Source of the DNA: Flammula alnicola
Taxonomy: Eukaryota > Basidiomycota > Agaricomycetes > Agaricales > Strophariaceae
DNA length: 64,000 nucleotides
Assembly: GCA_015499995.1 (NCBI GenBank)
Contig: JADNRV010000002.1
Coordinates: 992,001-1,056,000, forward strand
Reading direction: 5' to 3'
Of this stretch, positions 57,101 through 64,000 are shown piece after piece (within the stretch, counting starts at the first letter, position 1; each line of letters opens with the position of its first letter). The position numbers were made by a program, and so were the translations under genes. Below the pieces are notes generated by a model that was not told the origin of the DNA, ran no database searches, and saw only the letters and a list, made by a program, of their open reading frames with translations.

Positions 57101-59768
57101 ATGTTACTTTCCAACCTTATTGAAAACCAACAAGGGAGTTAGAAGTCCCAACGGAATTTGGGGGATCACATAGTTCATAAGACACCCCTTAATTGACGGT
57201 CAGGAAGGTAATGGGTAAGTTATAGTAGCTGAGACCAACGTTGCGCAAGTGAGATGGCCGAAATTCGCCTGGGCTCGGTACAATAGATCTTGCAATGTTT
57301 ACCCCGTGTAAGATGGTCTTCGAGAATAAAGGCGGGAACTTGTGTGGATTTCCCGCTAGAACAAAAATTGAGCTGCAAAGTCAACTGGGCTATAGTAAAA
57401 CTTACCATCCTGTTTCACCACTCAAAACTAACACCTGTGATTTTTCAAGAATATCGATAATTTGTTCTCGGTATTGGGCAATTGGCAAATCGTTTCGACG
57501 TGCCTATATTTCCACATAAGTTCATCGATCATTATAGGCAAACAGAGTGGGGAAACGAACAAGAATCTGTTGGTAGGCTGGTGTCGTTTGTCTGGCTCGG
57601 AAAGCCAGAGAAAGCGAATCTAAAACACGTTCTTTAATCTCGACATTGCCACGGTAGGCGTCAGATAGTTGTTTCTCTGCTACCTGCTTCAGCTGTTTGT
57701 CAGGGAGCTGAAGTGACAGTAAGTATCGCGCACAAATTCTAAACTGAAAAAATGCAAACCTTCGAGTAGTTTTGGGCTTTATCTTCAATAATTTTTCGCA
57801 TTTTACCCCATATCGTCCGGTTTATAAGATCCTGCCTGGTTTTTCTTGACGCTTCAAGTTCATCCCAGAGGTCGCGATATACTGCTGGCAACAGTCGAAA
57901 GGAGGGTAAACTGTTTGTGCTTGTTGGAGAAGATGCGGCAAAACCCTCGGTCAAAGGGTATGTTAACGAATGAAGGGCAATCGTAGCAATGTATTGCTCT
58001 GCCTGAGAGTCTTCTGGACATGCTATGCTATCCATAGACCATTCATTCCTCTTACGACTATGCCATGAGATGGTGACATTTGCGCGTCTTGCTCGAGTGT
58101 AACTGGAAATGATTGTGTACGATATTGCAGCGTATTTGTCTGCCTTGGCCACAAAATCGCGCAGCATCATCTTGGGCATCGGACCAGACCAATGCTTGGG
58201 TACGTCCATATTGCGAAGAGTGAATGTAACGCCCTTCACAGTTATCTCTTTTGCGTCAGGACCATCGAGAAAACCAAGCATTCCGGTAGAGGAGTCATCG
58301 CTATCGGGACCATCGAAGACGTTGGTATTCTCCATGGGAGGACGCACGGAAAGAGGTGGCTTCGCTTTTTTAATTGTCGGATTTGGTTGTGAATCCAAGC
58401 CCGAGGATGGAAGGCATAGTCTCTCCTGGAGAAGACGTCTCTCGGCATTCTCTCGCTCCTGCTGATACCGTGCAAGGGCTTCTTTTGCGTCAAAAAGATA
58501 GTCTTTCCTGACTTCGTCGATTCTTTGTTGTGTGTATCGAAGTTGCGCAGCCATCTGCTGCGAACGCGGCTGCGAAGCCATATCATCCTGCTGGAGTCTC
58601 AAACGGACATAGGCAAGTGTTGGGTCGCTTTCATCGAAATCCTCGTTGTCTCCTTCTGTGCTTGCGTTTGCGCCATAGGATGCAAGAATGAGAGATTTGA
58701 TGCTCGGAGGAAATTCTTCTGTAGTGTCCTTAGCGTAGGCATTTCTATGAGTGTTGCTTGTGGTTGGACCGGAGGGATTTGGGACGTAGTCATTGGCTGG
58801 CCTCCGTTGTGACGAATCTGTTTGCATCCGAGGAGTTGGTGGTGGTGGCGTTTGATTAATGCGAGCAGTAATACCGGCAGCGACTTCCAATGTCACAGAT
58901 TCCTGGACCTCGGTGACACCTAACATTGGAGAGTCAGAGAACGATCCAAAGGATTATTCGAAGGACGAACCAGGCGTCAATTCGCCTTCGGGGCAATGCA
59001 GGTAGAGCTGGAAATTTGTGAGTCTAAGCCCATAGTTTGAAAGTGATGCATTTACCCAGTCGAAGGCTTCATCCAATTCGACGCCGCTAATGCTTCGTAG
59101 GCACTCCTCTACGCGATTTTCGGTGAATCCAAGCCTTCTAAGAATGCCATAATTAATGCCTAGGCGAGCAATCGTTTTTCCTTCAGCATCATCAAATACT
59201 TTTTGGCCTTCAGAAAATTATGAACGTGTCAGTTTCGTTTCTGAAGTTGTTGATTCGTACCTTCTGGCTGAGAAGAATCCAACACAGCTGTTATGATCCG
59301 ATCTCGCAATATAGGATCGATATCCAGACGAGGAAGAGTTTGAGAGAAACGCCGATCTGCTTCTATAGACTGGTGGAAATAAATTAGTCATAGCTTTGCT
59401 CTTAAGCAAACGAAACAACCTTTATGGTCCTGTACAAACGTCAAAAAAAACACCACGAGGAGATAAAAATAAAATACGCTGGCATACCTCGAAATCTCTT
59501 TCTCTGTTTTATCTTGCAATTTGTCGACGAGATTCTGTAGCGATTGTTCTTCAATTGAGAAGCTATCGAGTTGTTCCTTTGATGAAGCTGCGGGAATCTC
59601 TTGGTCCTGCTCTTTGATGATAACGGGTTGCGCTTCACTGCTGGGAGATTGGCCAGATGTAGTCGCTTGAGAATCTGGAAAAGCATCCTGAGCAACCTTC
59701 TTGGGCAACGACGTCGTAGCGAATCCACGCGCCACAGGTTTCAGTTGATTTTTCTTCTTCTTCGCCAT
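54183..59768 (-). CDS. DHX29-type DExH-box RNA helicase (one frame break)
   Basis: A very large DEAH/RHA-family helicase, resembling DHX29 and yeast Ylr419w, probably acting on structured mRNA or in translation initiation. Start [20 protein letters not shown] at 59768. A N-terminal RWD/UBA-like section precedes the helicase. Motif [20 protein letters not shown]; motif Ia [14 protein letters not shown]; motif II LIIDEVHER (DEVH); motif [16 protein letters not shown]; motif [17 protein letters not shown] and [14 protein letters not shown]; motif [10 protein letters not shown]. The helicase-associated and OB-fold parts follow ([35 protein letters not shown]). At 55356-55357 the conserved TIAAT-L-NSKSPF stretch loses one base: the frame as given runs into a stop, but one more base restores the normal sequence to the end. 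About 20 introns. Confidence 0.88.
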
Positions 59769-60416
59769 GGTACGAGAAAGCAGAATTCGCGATGTGCTTG
59801 TTGTTTTACTCCGTCTTAAGATGACGTTCGAGCAGGGAGGGTGATGTACGCGGATAGTTAATTTTGGTGAAAACACGGAGGATATGGCGCAACAGCACAG
59901 GACAATCGAAGAGGGGATGTGCGGTGACTTTGAAGAAACATGGGAGTCAAAGGAAGCACAGTAGCCTTGAAGCTTGAAGCCTTGAAGGTGACTGATGAAT
60001 CGACGAAGGCTCAAAAGTGGCGATTGGTAGGAGACCGACCGGTCAGTGTCACGGCGTCCATACCTGACTCGATCCACATACTTCAATTGTGATCAGAAGT
60101 CAAATGCATACAAACCAAATAATATGTACCGAATTATTACAACAACATAGAGTACATACATAGTACAGGTCCCAAAATCCAAAGCTCAACTACGTAGAAT
60201 AATCGTGCAATGGCACTCAAAAAGTCCGGGATTCGAAACTACGATGATCCCTCCCACTGTGACCGCCATTCAATTAAAATGATCGCCATTTTTTCCAACA
60301 CCTCGTTGTCCTTGCATTTAAAAAGTTAGTGTGCCTACATCAAGATGAAATGAAGCTATAATCTACTGAAATAGAAGTCCAGGTCGACAATTCTACGAAA
60401 GCAAGCCGTACATAGG
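59769..60416. other. Intergenic region upstream of DHX29 and downstream of INO80
   Basis: 648 nt between the DHX29 start and the INO80 stop, both on the minus strand. The DHX29 frame remains open upstream of the chosen ATG for about 100 codons, but that part has no conserved sequence and is likely 5' UTR. No other gene is seen. Confidence 0.5.

Positions 60417-64000
<3,584 letters not shown>

Noticed and set aside
59769..60086. N-terminal extension of the DHX29 helicase
   Set aside because: The frame is open but has no family-like sequence, and the ATG at 59768 gives the usual MAKKKKN start.

Overview
The window is nuclear DNA from a filamentous basidiomycete, most likely an Agaricomycete. 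The evidence is the very dense short introns (mostly 47-60 nt), close gene packing on both strands with about 75-500 nt between genes, and the set of conserved eukaryotic genes. No rRNA, tRNA, transposon, CRISPR array or gene cluster for a secondary metabolite was recognised. I count 27 protein-coding genes. The one at the left edge (Vps18) lacks its start and the one at the right edge (INO80) lacks its N-terminal part.

Layout, left to right: 0-10 kb holds Vps18 (vacuolar tethering), Cgr1 (rRNA processing), a disordered coiled-coil protein and Sec39 (ER tethering). 10-20 kb holds Nip7 (60S biogenesis), a promethin/LDAF1-like membrane protein, the ARID subunit of SWI/SNF (Swi1 type), a DUF1764 protein, cyclin H, a DUF7726-like protein and Fap7. 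20-31 kb holds a seven-helix receptor-like protein, a one-helix membrane protein, RNA polymerase III subunit RPC5, a large helical protein I cannot name, and a disordered protein. 31-45 kb holds a J-domain protein, a multi-helix membrane protein with a long tail, a LIM protein, an MBD4-like DNA glycosylase, a cytochrome b2-type dehydrogenase and a SAP-like/coiled-coil protein. 45-64 kb holds a Fus3/Kss1-type MAP kinase, a secreted two-domain cupredoxin, Cbf5, RPL22, a D-Ala-D-Ala ligase-like enzyme, a DHX29-type helicase and INO80.

Most genes are unrelated housekeeping genes rather than one pathway. Five act in ribosome biogenesis or structure (CGR1, NIP7, FAP7, CBF5, RPL22), and CBF5 and RPL22 share a 218-nt divergent promoter. 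Two encode chromatin remodeller subunits (SWI1-like and INO80).

The most useful new observations are: (1) three introns with GC-AG ends, each required by conserved protein sequence (VPS18, FAP7, J-domain gene); (2) several places where a conserved frame breaks by exactly one missing base (DHX29, J-domain gene twice, SAP/coiled-coil gene, helical protein), which looks like base loss in the assembly; (3) an undescribed GPCR-like seven-helix protein with a long third internal loop; (4) a bacterial-type ligase fold in a fungus; and (5) a five-nucleotide first coding exon in the SWI1-like gene. I found no convincing new multi-gene system.
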